Below, piece after piece: positions 35,721-44,252 of a DNA stretch of 64,000 bases. A program made the position numbers and the translations under genes. Under the pieces are notes generated by a model that ran no database searches, was not told the DNA's origin, and saw only the letters and a program-made list of their open reading frames with translations. This stretch comes from Lysinibacter cavernae (lineage in GTDB: Bacteria > Actinomycetota > Actinomycetes > Actinomycetales > Microbacteriaceae), in assembly GCF_011758565.1 (NCBI RefSeq), contig NZ_JAAMOX010000002.1:310001-374000 (forward strand), in the 5' to 3' direction. Numbering within the stretch: the first letter of the stretch is position 1; every line of letters starts with the position of its first letter.

Positions 35721-36191
35721 CTACTCATCGTCGGTGTTGGCCACGAGTTGCCTGAGACCCACAAGGCCACGCGCCATGACACGGCGATGCGCCCACCGGA
35801 ACAGCGGGTCAAGGAACCAGGCCGATACCACCATCCACCGCCGGGTTGCCACCACACACCAGGTGACTCGAACTCGCGTATGGTTCCCATCAACCGGCAT
35901 GAGCTCAACACGCCCCTCGCCAACAAGATCGCCGGCGCTTGTCGCCACGAGCAGTTTCGGGGCCTCAACCACGGCAACCACCAACCGCTCTCGAAGCGTA
36001 TAGCCAACGGGGCTTACGACCGAAAGCTGGGCCACAGCACCCTCGATCAACCCCGCCGGCCCGACCGAGAGCGTCACGCCCCGCCACCACGGCGTCAGAT
36101 TCTCAGCTGGCCCCGTCGCAACCGCGCGCCAGACGCGATCTCGCGACGCATTCAACTCCCATTCGGTGACAAAACCATACTCGCGAGACAT
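35721..36191 (-). CDS. SRPBCC-family protein (polyketide cyclase/START-like)
   Basis: A 156-aa helix-grip-fold protein. It begins with YGFVTEWELNASRDRVWRAV, a common SRPBCC start in which Trp-containing helix 1 follows the first strand; NLTPWWRGV and TRVRVTWCVVATRRWMVVS fit the later strands, and the long C-terminal helix follows (WAHRRVMARGLVGLRQLVA). Such proteins bind hydrophobic ligands; the ligand is unknown. It is divergent from the gene at 36275 and lies next to the NAD operon operator, with no obvious link. Confidence 0.75.
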   Translation of the reverse strand: MSREYGFVTEWELNASRDRVWRAVATGPAENLTPWWRGVTLSVGPAGLIEGAVAQLSVVSPVGYTLRERLVVAVVEAPKLLVATSAGDLVGEGRVELMPVDGNHTRVRVTWCVVATRRWMVVSAWFLDPLFRWAHRRVMARGLVGLRQLVANTDDE

Positions 36192-36274
36192 GCACAGAGC
36201 CTAACCCAAACCCTTTGGCAAAAAATACTCAACGTCACGTGTATTTCTACTGAAAAACCGGGAGTTTACGGGGT

Positions 36275-37486
36275 ATGTTGTCTCATGTGAGTATCACGAT
36301 CGACAGTAGGGGCGACTTCATCGTCACTCCGCCACCCCAGACTTCGCCACGGCTCAACACCTCCGCGCTCACCCACGAATGGGTTGCGGCTGAAATCACC
36401 GACGCGCAGGCGATGCTCGCACCTGACCACGGCATCCACCTCAGAACTCGACTCGCACCGCCACAGCTATGGGCGATCGGGCTTATCCTCTGCCCACTGA
36501 CGGCACTCGCAGTCGCCGCGCTCGTGTGGGGCAAGACACCAATCGCCGTCGCTATCCCCGTGCTTGCCGCGTTCGCCGCCTACCTGTTTGCAGCCCTGAC
36601 CGTCTGGCCCTATCGACCTCAGCGCAAGCGCTGGGTCATGCTCGCAACGTTTGCAGCTGAAAATGATGCAGCGATGACGCTCACGGCAGGCGGCAAACCA
36701 TCCGCCGGCAGCCTATCCAACAGAACGTTTCACGGGCCCCTTCGGCTCGCAGGCTTCGAGAGCACGTTTGGGCGGCCGGTAGAAGCGTTCACCGCCAGTG
36801 GGTGGACGATAGTCACGATCCCCGTCACCTCGGCAATCCCCCACTTCGCGGTCAGCGCCAAATACAACGAGACAACCCTGCACCTTCGACGAGCACTCCC
36901 GCGATTTCAGGTCGCGGAGTCCGTCCCGTTTGATCGGTCGGCCGAAGCCGACGAAACGCGCTTCTCTCGCCTCGTTGAATTCGAACGCAGCCATACCCTC
37001 ACCGTCGAGCGGGGCGGCGAGCCAACACCCGAACTGCCGATGTCGGCGGAAACCATCCTGTCGCCAACGGTCTCGACCAGCGCCACGCGGGCGCTCGACG
37101 TCGTCTCAGGCGGCCTTCTTGAGCTGTTGGCCGACCACGCCCCCGACTTTGATGTCGAATGTGTCGACGGAGTTGTCATATTTAACGCCCCGGTTCGCAT
37201 CAACCTCGCCGAGGCCCCCTTCTGGAGGCTGGTCGGAAGGTTTGTGAGCGCGGTCGAGGCCATTGAACGACAGCCAATTCACCAGAATGACGATCATCAG
37301 CGCGGAATCGAACCCGACCACCGCTCGCCGCTCATGCGCGAACGATTCAGCGGCACGGTTACGGCCAGAGCGACAACCCCAGCGCTGCACGTGCGCGAAC
37401 GCTGGTGGATCGTTCGGAGCGTTCCACTCCTCGGCTCCGCAGCGGTGCTCTCGCTCATCTACGCAAAAATAAGCACACTGCCATAA
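36275..37486 (+). CDS. Uncharacterised 403-aa membrane protein
   Basis: I do not recognise this family. Two adjacent hydrophobic helices lie at about residues 66-110 (LWAIGLILCPLTALAVAALV; IAVAIPVLAAFAAYLFAALT) and one at the extreme C-terminus (VPLLGSAAVLSLIYAKI). A hydrophilic domain of about 270 residues lies between them (SNRTFHGPLRLAGFESTFG, ECVDGVVIFNAPVRINLAEA) without known motifs. The ATG at 36275 has GGGAG 11 bases upstream; a GTG at 36287 is possible. It stands alone, followed by a long non-coding AT-rich stretch. Confidence 0.65.
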   Translation: MLSHVSITIDSRGDFIVTPPPQTSPRLNTSALTHEWVAAEITDAQAMLAPDHGIHLRTRLAPPQLWAIGLILCPLTALAVAALVWGKTPIAVAIPVLAAFAAYLFAALTVWPYRPQRKRWVMLATFAAENDAAMTLTAGGKPSAGSLSNRTFHGPLRLAGFESTFGRPVEAFTASGWTIVTIPVTSAIPHFAVSAKYNETTLHLRRALPRFQVAESVPFDRSAEADETRFSRLVEFERSHTLTVERGGEPTPELPMSAETILSPTVSTSATRALDVVSGGLLELLADHAPDFDVECVDGVVIFNAPVRINLAEAPFWRLVGRFVSAVEAIERQPIHQNDDHQRGIEPDHRSPLMRERFSGTVTARATTPALHVRERWWIVRSVPLLGSAAVLSLIYAKISTLP

Positions 37487-37903
37487 GAGAGAAATGCGTG
37501 CCGGAAGGACTACTTCGAGGGGGGATTGATGTAGCCCTCCCGGCACTGGCAGAACCGAATATCGTACGAACTCAACACGCTAGCTAGGGGCGCTAGCGTC
37601 CGGTATACCGCAGAGTCTTTCGGCCCAGCCGATGGCAATATTTCGGGTCTAGGGTCCCTCAATATGCCAAGTCTGATATCTAGTTATGAACGCTGAAGGG
37701 TCGTCGGCACATCAGCCTGAACACACAGGCTTCGCTAACAACGCCTTCAATAGATAAGACTCAAAGGCACCGAAAAACTTACGCGGTTTAGAAAAGAAAT
37801 CTAAAAGTTTGCCACAATTCTTGAATTGAGGACGCAATTTGGCGTCCGCGCAGGCTCACCGCTGCCAACCGACGTCAGTGATGAGCGGCCAAACCTACGA
37901 TTG
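37487..37903. other. AT-rich non-coding stretch with two inverted repeats
   Basis: There is no plausible gene in this 417-bp stretch, which is visibly lower in GC than its surroundings, especially 37600-37830. GTGCCGG (37498-37504) and CCGGCAC (37540-37546) with inner CTAC/GTAG pairing form a likely terminator for the upstream gene; ACGCTAGC (37577-37584) and GCTAGCGT (37592-37599) form a second perfect hairpin. A small RNA or a remnant of transferred DNA is possible; nothing more can be supported. Confidence 0.5.
37498..37546 (+). terminator. Hairpin after the 403-aa membrane protein gene
   Basis: The 7-bp outer arms GTGCCGG/CCGGCAC are extended by imperfect inner pairs that include CTAC/GTAG, starting 12 bp after the stop codon. 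Confidence 0.5.
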
Positions 37904-38308
37904 CTACCGAGGGATCGGCGCAAAGGTGTAATCAACCACGAACTTTCCGTCAACCTGCTTCAGCACAACCGTCACTGCTGTTGTGCCATCGGTCAGAGAA
38001 AAGATGCGGGCCTTCGCGTCTGACTCGTTTGACCCCTGCTCGGTAAAGCCCTCGTCTTTCAGCTGCTGCAGGACGGCGTCCTGCGCGGCTGCATCGTCAA
38101 CGAGCACAGAGGCCGACCATCCGGTGTCCCCCATCTTGTCAGCCGCAAACACGGTGCCGTCAGCGAGCGGGACCGTCGTTGGGAATGCCGAAGGCAGGTC
38201 AACTGCCGTGTAATTTGGGTCGCTGTCTTGCGTGCAACCGGTGAGCGCAGGGGCGAGCAGGAGTCCGCCAAGAATTGCGATCGAAACGGTCAACTTACGA
38301 TTCAGCAT
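37904..38308 (-). CDS. Small predicted lipoprotein
   Basis: A 134-aa secreted lipoprotein of unknown function. The signal peptide MLNRKLTVSIAILGGLLLAP is followed by LTGC with the lipidated Cys at C25. The mature part is short, with alternating strands (GWSASVLVDDAAAQDAVLQQ, AVTVVLKQVDGKFVVDYTF). The ATG at 38308 has AAGGA upstream and gives the proper signal peptide; the longer frame to 38362 would place it internally. It lies 37 bp downstream of the glycerophosphodiesterase gene and may be cotranscribed. Confidence 0.75.
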   Translation of the reverse strand: MLNRKLTVSIAILGGLLLAPALTGCTQDSDPNYTAVDLPSAFPTTVPLADGTVFAADKMGDTGWSASVLVDDAAAQDAVLQQLKDEGFTEQGSNESDAKARIFSLTDGTTAVTVVLKQVDGKFVVDYTFAPIPR

Positions 38309-38345
38309 TGCTGTCCTTCGGGGGTAGATGCGGCCAGTTGGGTGG

Positions 38346-40214
38346 CTAGTTAATGACGACAAACCGGTCGATCGCGTCGATCAGGCGACCGGTCAAACCT
38401 GGGTTTGAGTCTATGTCATTTCGCGCAATAAGTGCCGTGTCGGGGTGGTCGGTAATCAGGCCATCCACCTCATCCCGCAGCATCTGTCGCTGCGCAGCGG
38501 GTGCGTTTACCGTCCAGACAAAAACTCCTTTTCCGTTGGCCCGTGCGTCGTCGCGCAGGCCGCTTGTATACGAGGCCTCCTCGATAACCACAAAGTCAGC
38601 AGTGGTCGGCGGCAGGTTCACCCCTGCAAGCGCAAAGATGTACCCGGCATAGACGTCAGGACGAAGCTGTTTCAGCCGCTCAATTGCAGGCTTATCGAGC
38701 GAATGGAACATGTTGTTGTCCATCGCTTGCAACTCCTCGAGTTCGCCAATCAGCAGCTCAACCATGTCGGGGCTCTCCCCGCCGTGGGTTTTGATCTCAA
38801 TAAGGAGCGGCATGCCGAGTTCCTGCGCACGAACGACATAATCGCGAAGTGACGGAATGACCGCGGAATGGCCGGCAAGGTCTGTCACGGTCAGCGCGGT
38901 GAGCTCCTCAAGGGTGAGATCGGCAACCGCGAGGTCCTGCCCTGTGAGCCGTTGTAGGTTGACGTCGTGCATGACCACAAACTGGTTATCTTTGGTCTGC
39001 AACACGTCCATCTCGGTGAGATCGGCTCCAGCCTCGGCCGCAGCCTCCAACCCGGGAATCGTGTTTTCCACGCCACCGCCGCTAAACCCCCTGTGGCCAA
39101 GGATGAGCGTGTCTGGATGCGCTTCCAACGCTTCCATGACGGGATAGTTGACAATTGACAGGCCGGCAACGAGCGTCACAAGGGTTGCTCCAGCGAGCAG
39201 AGCCGGCCTGCGAAAGTCCTGGTTCGAGGCAACATTCGACTCAGGCTCGATTGGCGCAATGCCAGCGGGGCCCTTCCAATCTGTGCCAACGCGGTAGAGC
39301 TTGACCGTTGTTGAGACGAGTGCTGCGGTTGTCGCGCCAACCAAAAGAAACGTGAGGACCTGAGCGATTGCAAGACTGACAGAGGCGACCGCGGGGGCGG
39401 CAGCTGGCCACACCGCGTCGGCAAGCGCCGTCGGGAGCAGACTCAGCGCAAGCGTGGCTGAGATCAACACGGTACTCAGCAGGATAATCGCCGAAACAGT
39501 CACGATGATCGGGAGGGTAATCCCTTTTGTCATTCGCCAGCTTGTACGAAGAGGGCGAGCCTCTCCGGCAACAAAGGCGGGGATCGTCAGCACAAGTCGC
39601 GCGTTCACAAGCGCAAGTCCAAGTAGAAACAGGACGTACAGGATCGTTCCGGTTGTTGATTTAAGGAGCTCCCCCGAAACAAACGACGGCACCGCGATAG
39701 CCTGCGTGAGAACCGAGGCAAAGCCAAAGTTTCCGAGCGGGAGCACAACAAGCAAATAACCAACAAGCCAGGCAGAACGCGGCCTGAGCAGCAATCGTCC
39801 AAGGGCCTTCGCATCCGCCAGCAGCCCGGCAACCGTCACAGGGAGTCCAGACTGCAGCCGTGTGCTCATCAGCACAAGGGCCGCAAGCTGAAATGACAGG
39901 GCTATAAAGGCCACAACAACAACGGCGATGAGCAACACAACGGAGGTTGGCGTCGAGGCAAGGGTGATGACGCTCGACATTTCGAGGCCTCTCAGCCCAG
40001 CTGCGCCGACGGCAGACCGAAACAGCCAGCGGATGAGCGGAAGGGCAATCACGGCGACGGCCCCCTGCAGCACCGTGATAGCGGCGATGTAGACCAAACT
40101 GTTACTCACCAGTTGCTTCCAGGCGCTTGCGAGCAGAGCGGGCACGAGGGTCCAACGCGTGGCGAAACGTGTCACGGAGCGAACTACTTTCTGACCACAA
40201 TCTCGGGTCGGCAC
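38346..40214 (-). CDS. Membrane-anchored glycerophosphodiester phosphodiesterase
   Basis: A 622-aa protein. The N-terminal half (about 20-350) holds some seven hydrophobic helices of the GDPD-associated membrane domain; the C-terminal domain (about 375-605) is a GDPD barrel. Catalytic residues are visible in ILGHRGFSGGGVENTIPGLE (His, Arg, Glu, Asn), ADLTEMDVLQTKDNQFVVMH (metal Glu and Asp, second His) and MPLLIEIKTHG. It probably cleaves glycerophosphodiesters or lipid headgroups at the cell surface. Start uncertain: the GTG at 40214 or one at 40175. Confidence 0.85.
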   Translation of the reverse strand: MPTRDCGQKVVRSVTRFATRWTLVPALLASAWKQLVSNSLVYIAAITVLQGAVAVIALPLIRWLFRSAVGAAGLRGLEMSSVITLASTPTSVVLLIAVVVVAFIALSFQLAALVLMSTRLQSGLPVTVAGLLADAKALGRLLLRPRSAWLVGYLLVVLPLGNFGFASVLTQAIAVPSFVSGELLKSTTGTILYVLFLLGLALVNARLVLTIPAFVAGEARPLRTSWRMTKGITLPIIVTVSAIILLSTVLISATLALSLLPTALADAVWPAAAPAVASVSLAIAQVLTFLLVGATTAALVSTTVKLYRVGTDWKGPAGIAPIEPESNVASNQDFRRPALLAGATLVTLVAGLSIVNYPVMEALEAHPDTLILGHRGFSGGGVENTIPGLEAAAEAGADLTEMDVLQTKDNQFVVMHDVNLQRLTGQDLAVADLTLEELTALTVTDLAGHSAVIPSLRDYVVRAQELGMPLLIEIKTHGGESPDMVELLIGELEELQAMDNNMFHSLDKPAIERLKQLRPDVYAGYIFALAGVNLPPTTADFVVIEEASYTSGLRDDARANGKGVFVWTVNAPAAQRQMLRDEVDGLITDHPDTALIARNDIDSNPGLTGRLIDAIDRFVVIN

Positions 40215-40247
40215 TTCGGCGGGCTCGGAAGAAAGCGGGGGGCGAAT

Positions 40248-40907
40248 TCAGCCGAGTAGGCCAAGTTCGATGGCGAGCGTCACCGCCCTGGTGCGATCGC
40301 CAACCCCTAGTTTCTCAAAGATCCGCACCAAGTGGGTTTTCACCGTCGCCTCAGAGATGAACAGCTCCGCGGCAATCTGACCGTTGGTGTATCCCCGAGA
40401 CACGAGCGTGAGCACCTCCCGCTCCCTCGGACTGAGCGTTGGCGCATCCGCAGATGGCTGCGTTGCGGCGCGCATCCTTGTCACTAGCGCCTCGGCTATG
40501 GCTGGGGCAAGCACCGTGCCGCCAGTCGCGACCGAGCGCACGCCAGAGACGATCTCGTTCTCTGGCGAAGCCTTGAGCAAGTACCCGTTTGCTCCGGCCT
40601 CAATTGCGGCAAGAATGTTGTCGTCGCTTTCGTAGGTGGTGAGGATAAGCACCCTCGTTTGTGGATGCGCGGCACAAATTTGCGCCGTCGCTTGGACGCC
40701 GTCGCCGCCCGGCATCCTCAAATCCATGAGCACAACCTGAATGGGGTTGCCGTCGCGCTGCGCTTCAGCAACCCTGACAACGGCCTCAGGGCCGCTCCCT
40801 GCTTCGCCAACAACCGTAATGTCTGGCTGCCCAAGCAGCGTCGCCACAATGCCGGCGCGAACGATGGGGTGATCGTCAACAACCAAGACTCGGATGTTGC
40901 CACTCAT
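40248..40907 (-). CDS. Response regulator, NarL/FixJ (LuxR) type
   Basis: A 219-aa two-component regulator. The receiver holds VLVVDDHPIVRAGI with the acidic pair and D62 as phosphoacceptor in VVLMDLRMPGGDG, and a conserved Lys after LLKASPENE. The LuxR-type helix-turn-helix is LSPREREVLTLVSRGYTNGQ then ATVKTHLVRIFEKL. Its ATGA overlap with the kinase gene upstream makes the pair certain; the same transcript carries a drug-type ABC transporter, the probable target. Confidence 0.92.
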   Translation of the reverse strand: MSGNIRVLVVDDHPIVRAGIVATLLGQPDITVVGEAGSGPEAVVRVAEAQRDGNPIQVVLMDLRMPGGDGVQATAQICAAHPQTRVLILTTYESDDNILAAIEAGANGYLLKASPENEIVSGVRSVATGGTVLAPAIAEALVTRMRAATQPSADAPTLSPREREVLTLVSRGYTNGQIAAELFISEATVKTHLVRIFEKLGVGDRTRAVTLAIELGLLG

Positions 40908-42283
40908 TCGGGTGCTCCTTCTGTTTCGGCGGTGGGTTGTGACACATTCGGAAGGCTCACCGTCAATACCGCACCGTGGCCACGAAGGGTATCCGTTGCA
41001 GACTCTCCGTTCGCGAGGGTTAACGCGCCACCAACGAGCGCGAGCCGGTCGCGCATCCCGGCGAGGCCAAACTGGCCACCGTCGCCTTCCGGGTTAAACC
41101 CGCCGAGTGGCTGCTCGCCAAGCCCAATCCCGTTGTCGGTCAGGGTCAGTCGCACAAACGATTCGGTTGCACGTTCGGAATCCTTGCCCAACGTGAGACT
41201 CACCTTCACCGTCGTCGCCCTCGCATGTTTACGCACGTTTGCGAGGCCCTCCTGCACGCAGCGCAGCACCACGACCTCGTTGGCCCTGCTGAGCGCCGCC
41301 GACGCCTCCGCCTCGCATTCGACAGCAACCTGGATGCCGGTCTCTTTTGCGAAGCGGTCGGCAAGGCGTTGAACGGTTTCCGCAAACGAGCCGCCAGCGG
41401 AAGCAAGCGACGAGGTGGTGGCAACCATTGCCCGTGTCTCGGTCAGGGCCTCTGCAGAGCTCGACTCGACAAGCCGGATCAACTCGATGCTGCGATCTCT
41501 CACCGTGCTCGGTTCAAGCGTTTCAAGCTGTTTTTCGGTCTGCCTCGACAGCAGCACAACGCCTGTGAGGGTTTGCGCCACCGTATCGTGCAGGTCCCTC
41601 GACAGGTGGGCGCGCTCCGCATCGGCCCCAGCGGCCCGGTTCAGCGCCGCAATCTGGTCCTGCTGCTGCCTAAGCTCGTCAAGCAATCGGGCATTTTCAG
41701 CGCCCTGCGTTGCGATGGTGGTAATCCACAGGCCCATCGCAAGGCTGAACGCATACGATGCACCCACGATTGCCCAACCGACCCAAACCCAGTCGGGATC
41801 GTTATGTCCGAGGACGGCCGCGAGACCGATCACAAACGACCCGACCCCGGTCATCACGACCGCCTGACGCAGCGTGCGACTGGTTGACCACATCAGCGGG
41901 TAAAAGATTACTTGCACCGATAACAGATTTGGGTTGAGCGAGACGATGCCAGCGGAGAGCGCGATGAGGACAAGCTGCGACGTCCACGAGCCGCTCATCC
42001 CGTCAAGGTGTCGCCTGGCAATCAACGCGTAGTAGAGAATGATCCCGCAGAGCAGCAAAACGGTGGCTGCCACGTTCACCTCGGTGGTCAGCCAGCCGAC
42101 TCCGTCCGACTCAACGGTCAAGAGGGCAAGCACTCCGAGCACGGCGCTCGCGCCAACCACCGCAATGGTCCAGCCGTTTTCCTGGGTGAGCTTGCCCAAC
42201 CGGGCTGGGCCGAAAGCCTGTCGGAGAGGCCATCGCGCCCGCTTACCGGATGCTTCGGCCAATGCGCCACGCTCCGAGGCCAA
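40904..42283 (-). CDS. Sensor histidine kinase, HisKA_3 type
   Basis: A 459-aa kinase with about six membrane helices (about 38-190), a short coiled coil (about 196-225), the dimerisation and phosphoacceptor helix with H232 in HLSRDLHDTVAQTLTGVVLL and a HATPase_c domain (LRCVQEGLANVRKHARAT, LTLTDNGIGLGEQPL, GLAGMRDRLALVGGALT). It is the partner of the overlapping response regulator. The TTG at 42283 is a weak start that overlaps the ABC permease by 41 bp; a TTG at 42262 is an alternative. Confidence 0.88.
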   Translation of the reverse strand: MASERGALAEASGKRARWPLRQAFGPARLGKLTQENGWTIAVVGASAVLGVLALLTVESDGVGWLTTEVNVAATVLLLCGIILYYALIARRHLDGMSGSWTSQLVLIALSAGIVSLNPNLLSVQVIFYPLMWSTSRTLRQAVVMTGVGSFVIGLAAVLGHNDPDWVWVGWAIVGASYAFSLAMGLWITTIATQGAENARLLDELRQQQDQIAALNRAAGADAERAHLSRDLHDTVAQTLTGVVLLSRQTEKQLETLEPSTVRDRSIELIRLVESSSAEALTETRAMVATTSSLASAGGSFAETVQRLADRFAKETGIQVAVECEAEASAALSRANEVVVLRCVQEGLANVRKHARATTVKVSLTLGKDSERATESFVRLTLTDNGIGLGEQPLGGFNPEGDGGQFGLAGMRDRLALVGGALTLANGESATDTLRGHGAVLTVSLPNVSQPTAETEGAPE

Positions 42284-43118
42284 CGCAGACCACTCCGATG
42301 ATTCCCATAACCGCGATCATAACGCCGTTGCTGAGGTCGACGTCCCCAACGGAGCCGTGGATGCCAAAGTAGGTTTGCAACTCGGTAATCGCCTCGGCAT
42401 TGCCTGAAGTGACCTGATCGAGCGAGTCCTTGGTGAACGGCTGGCGCAGCAGCATCGCAGATTGCGCAAAGGGAAGTGCGTTGATCACGTTCGCGACACC
42501 GCTTGGAAGCGAGCCAACGGGGATGTAGGCACCCGCAAGGAAGCCGAGCGCCGTTCCTGTGATGGTCGCAACCGCGGTAAACGAACCGCTCGATTTGATA
42601 AAAGTAGCAACGAGCGCCGACATGGTCGAGAACACCGCGCAGGACAGCACGACGTATCCAAGAACGGAAAGCAGTTGTTCGCCGCCAAGGGCACCGCCGT
42701 TTGCCGCGAGTACGCCCTGACCAACCGCGGCAATAATAACGGTCATGATGACCGAAATCGTGAACGCCGAAATGAGGTAGCCAAACGTCAGCTGCAGGCG
42801 GCTAATAGGCGAGACCAGGAAGTCATTGAAGCGTTGGGTCGTTTTGTCTTCGATGAACACGTTCATGCCAGACAACCCCGTGGTGAGCGACGTGATCATG
42901 ATGACCCCCGCGAACACCCACGTCGTCACAAACAGGCTCACCTGATCGTCGGTCGCGTGCGAGAACTGAGCGGTCAGGCTATCCGCGATCTGCGACCCCA
43001 AGAAGAAGGTGTATAGCAGCAGGAGAATGAGCGAGGACAGCAGGGACAGAAAGACGCCCATCCGGTCGCGGAAGAAGATGCTGAGGTTTCGTTTGGCGAG
43101 GATCAAGACCATGTTCAT
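42243..43118 (-). CDS. ABC-2 type transporter permease (DrrB-like)
   Basis: A 291-aa membrane protein with about six helices, of the ABC-2 family. LAKRNLSIFFRDRMGVFLSL is the N-terminal amphipathic element; NVFIEDKTTQRFNDFLVSPI followed by SRLQLTFGYL is the family loop; GAYIPVGSLPSGVANVINAL and the C-terminal PFAQSAMLLRQPF match the ABC2_membrane signature. It forms a transporter with the overlapping ATPase (ATGA), probably exporting a hydrophobic drug, lipid or antibiotic. Confidence 0.88.
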   Translation of the reverse strand: MNMVLILAKRNLSIFFRDRMGVFLSLLSSLILLLLYTFFLGSQIADSLTAQFSHATDDQVSLFVTTWVFAGVIMITSLTTGLSGMNVFIEDKTTQRFNDFLVSPISRLQLTFGYLISAFTISVIMTVIIAAVGQGVLAANGGALGGEQLLSVLGYVVLSCAVFSTMSALVATFIKSSGSFTAVATITGTALGFLAGAYIPVGSLPSGVANVINALPFAQSAMLLRQPFTKDSLDQVTSGNAEAITELQTYFGIHGSVGDVDLSNGVMIAVMGIIGVVCVGLGAWRIGRSIR

Positions 43119-44116
43119 GCTGCGCTCTCTTCTGCGAGATTCTGGTTATGGGTGCCAGGAACGCTAGAGGCGTCCTCGCCGAGGGTCGAGGCATCCGCCC
43201 CGGTGACCGCAAGAAATACGTCATCCATCGTTCCGTGCCTGAACTCAAAGTCACGAACAGTGTCGCCAAGCTTGTTCAGAAGACCAAGGGCCGCTGCGCT
43301 CGATTCAACGGGGAGCTGTAGGGCGTCACCTGACACTCGGTACTCGATGTTGTGCGCGCTGCACCACTCCACCGTGCTCGCGATGGATTCTGGCGTCACC
43401 GTGAGAATGCTGCTGCTGTAGCGGCTGCGAAGGGCGGCCGCGGTTCCACGCACCGCGATCGTGCCGCTCTTGATGATGCAGACCTCATCGGATTTTTCGG
43501 TTTCTTCCATGTAGTGCGTGGTGAGAAACACCGTGATGCCCTGCGTGGCACGCAGGGTGTCGATTGCTTCCCACACCTGCTCTCGACTCTGCGGGTCGAG
43601 GCCAGTTGTCGGCTCGTCAAGAAACAGGATAGAAGGATTATGAATGAGCGCCCGCGCGATATCTGCCCGGCGTTTCTGCCCGCCTGAGAGCTTTCCGTAT
43701 GGCCGGTCGAGCACCTCTTCAAGGCCGATGAGCGTCGTCAACTCGGCGATGCGGGCCTTTGCCTCGCCAGCGGGGATGCCGTAGAAGCTCGCCCTGACAC
43801 GAAGGTTTTCGATAACCGTGAGCAGTGGATCGAGCACGGAGTTCTGAAAGACCACGCCAATTTGGCGGCGGATGGTCGCGTTACCGGCATCCCTCGACCC
43901 CTTGCCAACACGCTGGCCGAGGACTTCGATCTGGCCGGAGTCGAATTCGAGCAGTGTGGTAATGCAGCTAATTGTTGTGCTCTTGCCGGCACCGTTTGTG
44001 CCAAGAAACGCAAAAACGGTGCCCGGCAGCACGTCAAAGGAGACGTCGTTTACTGCGGTCACGTCGCGGTAGGTCTTTGTGAGATTTCGAACCGAAATCG
44101 CAGGGGAAGTTGTCAT
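43115..44116 (-). CDS. ABC transporter ATP-binding protein (DrrA-like)
   Basis: A 333-aa ATPase. Walker A is FLGTNGAGKSTTI (about 38-50), the Q-loop is QIGVVFQNSVLD, the signature is GKLSGGQKRRADIARAL, Walker B is SILFLDEPTTGLD and the switch His is in VFLTTHYMEETE. The C-terminal extra domain of about 100 residues is as in DrrA/NodI-type exporters. It is the first gene of a four-gene unit ATPase-permease-kinase-regulator, and a palindrome lies 43-65 bp upstream. Confidence 0.92.
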   Translation of the reverse strand: MTTSPAISVRNLTKTYRDVTAVNDVSFDVLPGTVFAFLGTNGAGKSTTISCITTLLEFDSGQIEVLGQRVGKGSRDAGNATIRRQIGVVFQNSVLDPLLTVIENLRVRASFYGIPAGEAKARIAELTTLIGLEEVLDRPYGKLSGGQKRRADIARALIHNPSILFLDEPTTGLDPQSREQVWEAIDTLRATQGITVFLTTHYMEETEKSDEVCIIKSGTIAVRGTAAALRSRYSSSILTVTPESIASTVEWCSAHNIEYRVSGDALQLPVESSAAALGLLNKLGDTVRDFEFRHGTMDDVFLAVTGADASTLGEDASSVPGTHNQNLAEESAA

Positions 44117-44158
44117 ACTTCAAGTTTGGCCGACCGACAGTGGCCCGAGTAGCCACAG

Positions 44159-44181
44159 TCGGTTGACACCGTGTCAACCGA
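44159..44181. promoter_or_regulatory. Perfect 11-bp-arm palindrome upstream of the ABC/two-component operon
   Basis: TCGGTTGACAC (44159-44169), a single C, and GTGTCAACCGA (44171-44181) are exact reverse complements. On the minus strand the palindrome contains TTGACA, a perfect -35 box, so a bound protein would block the operon promoter. The encoded response regulator is a natural candidate to bind it. Confidence 0.6.
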
Positions 44182-44252
44182 TCGATGGACACGACACATC
44201 GTGGCACCGGCCCCGCCCATCCCACGCGTGTTGGTGGCGCTCCGCGGAACGG

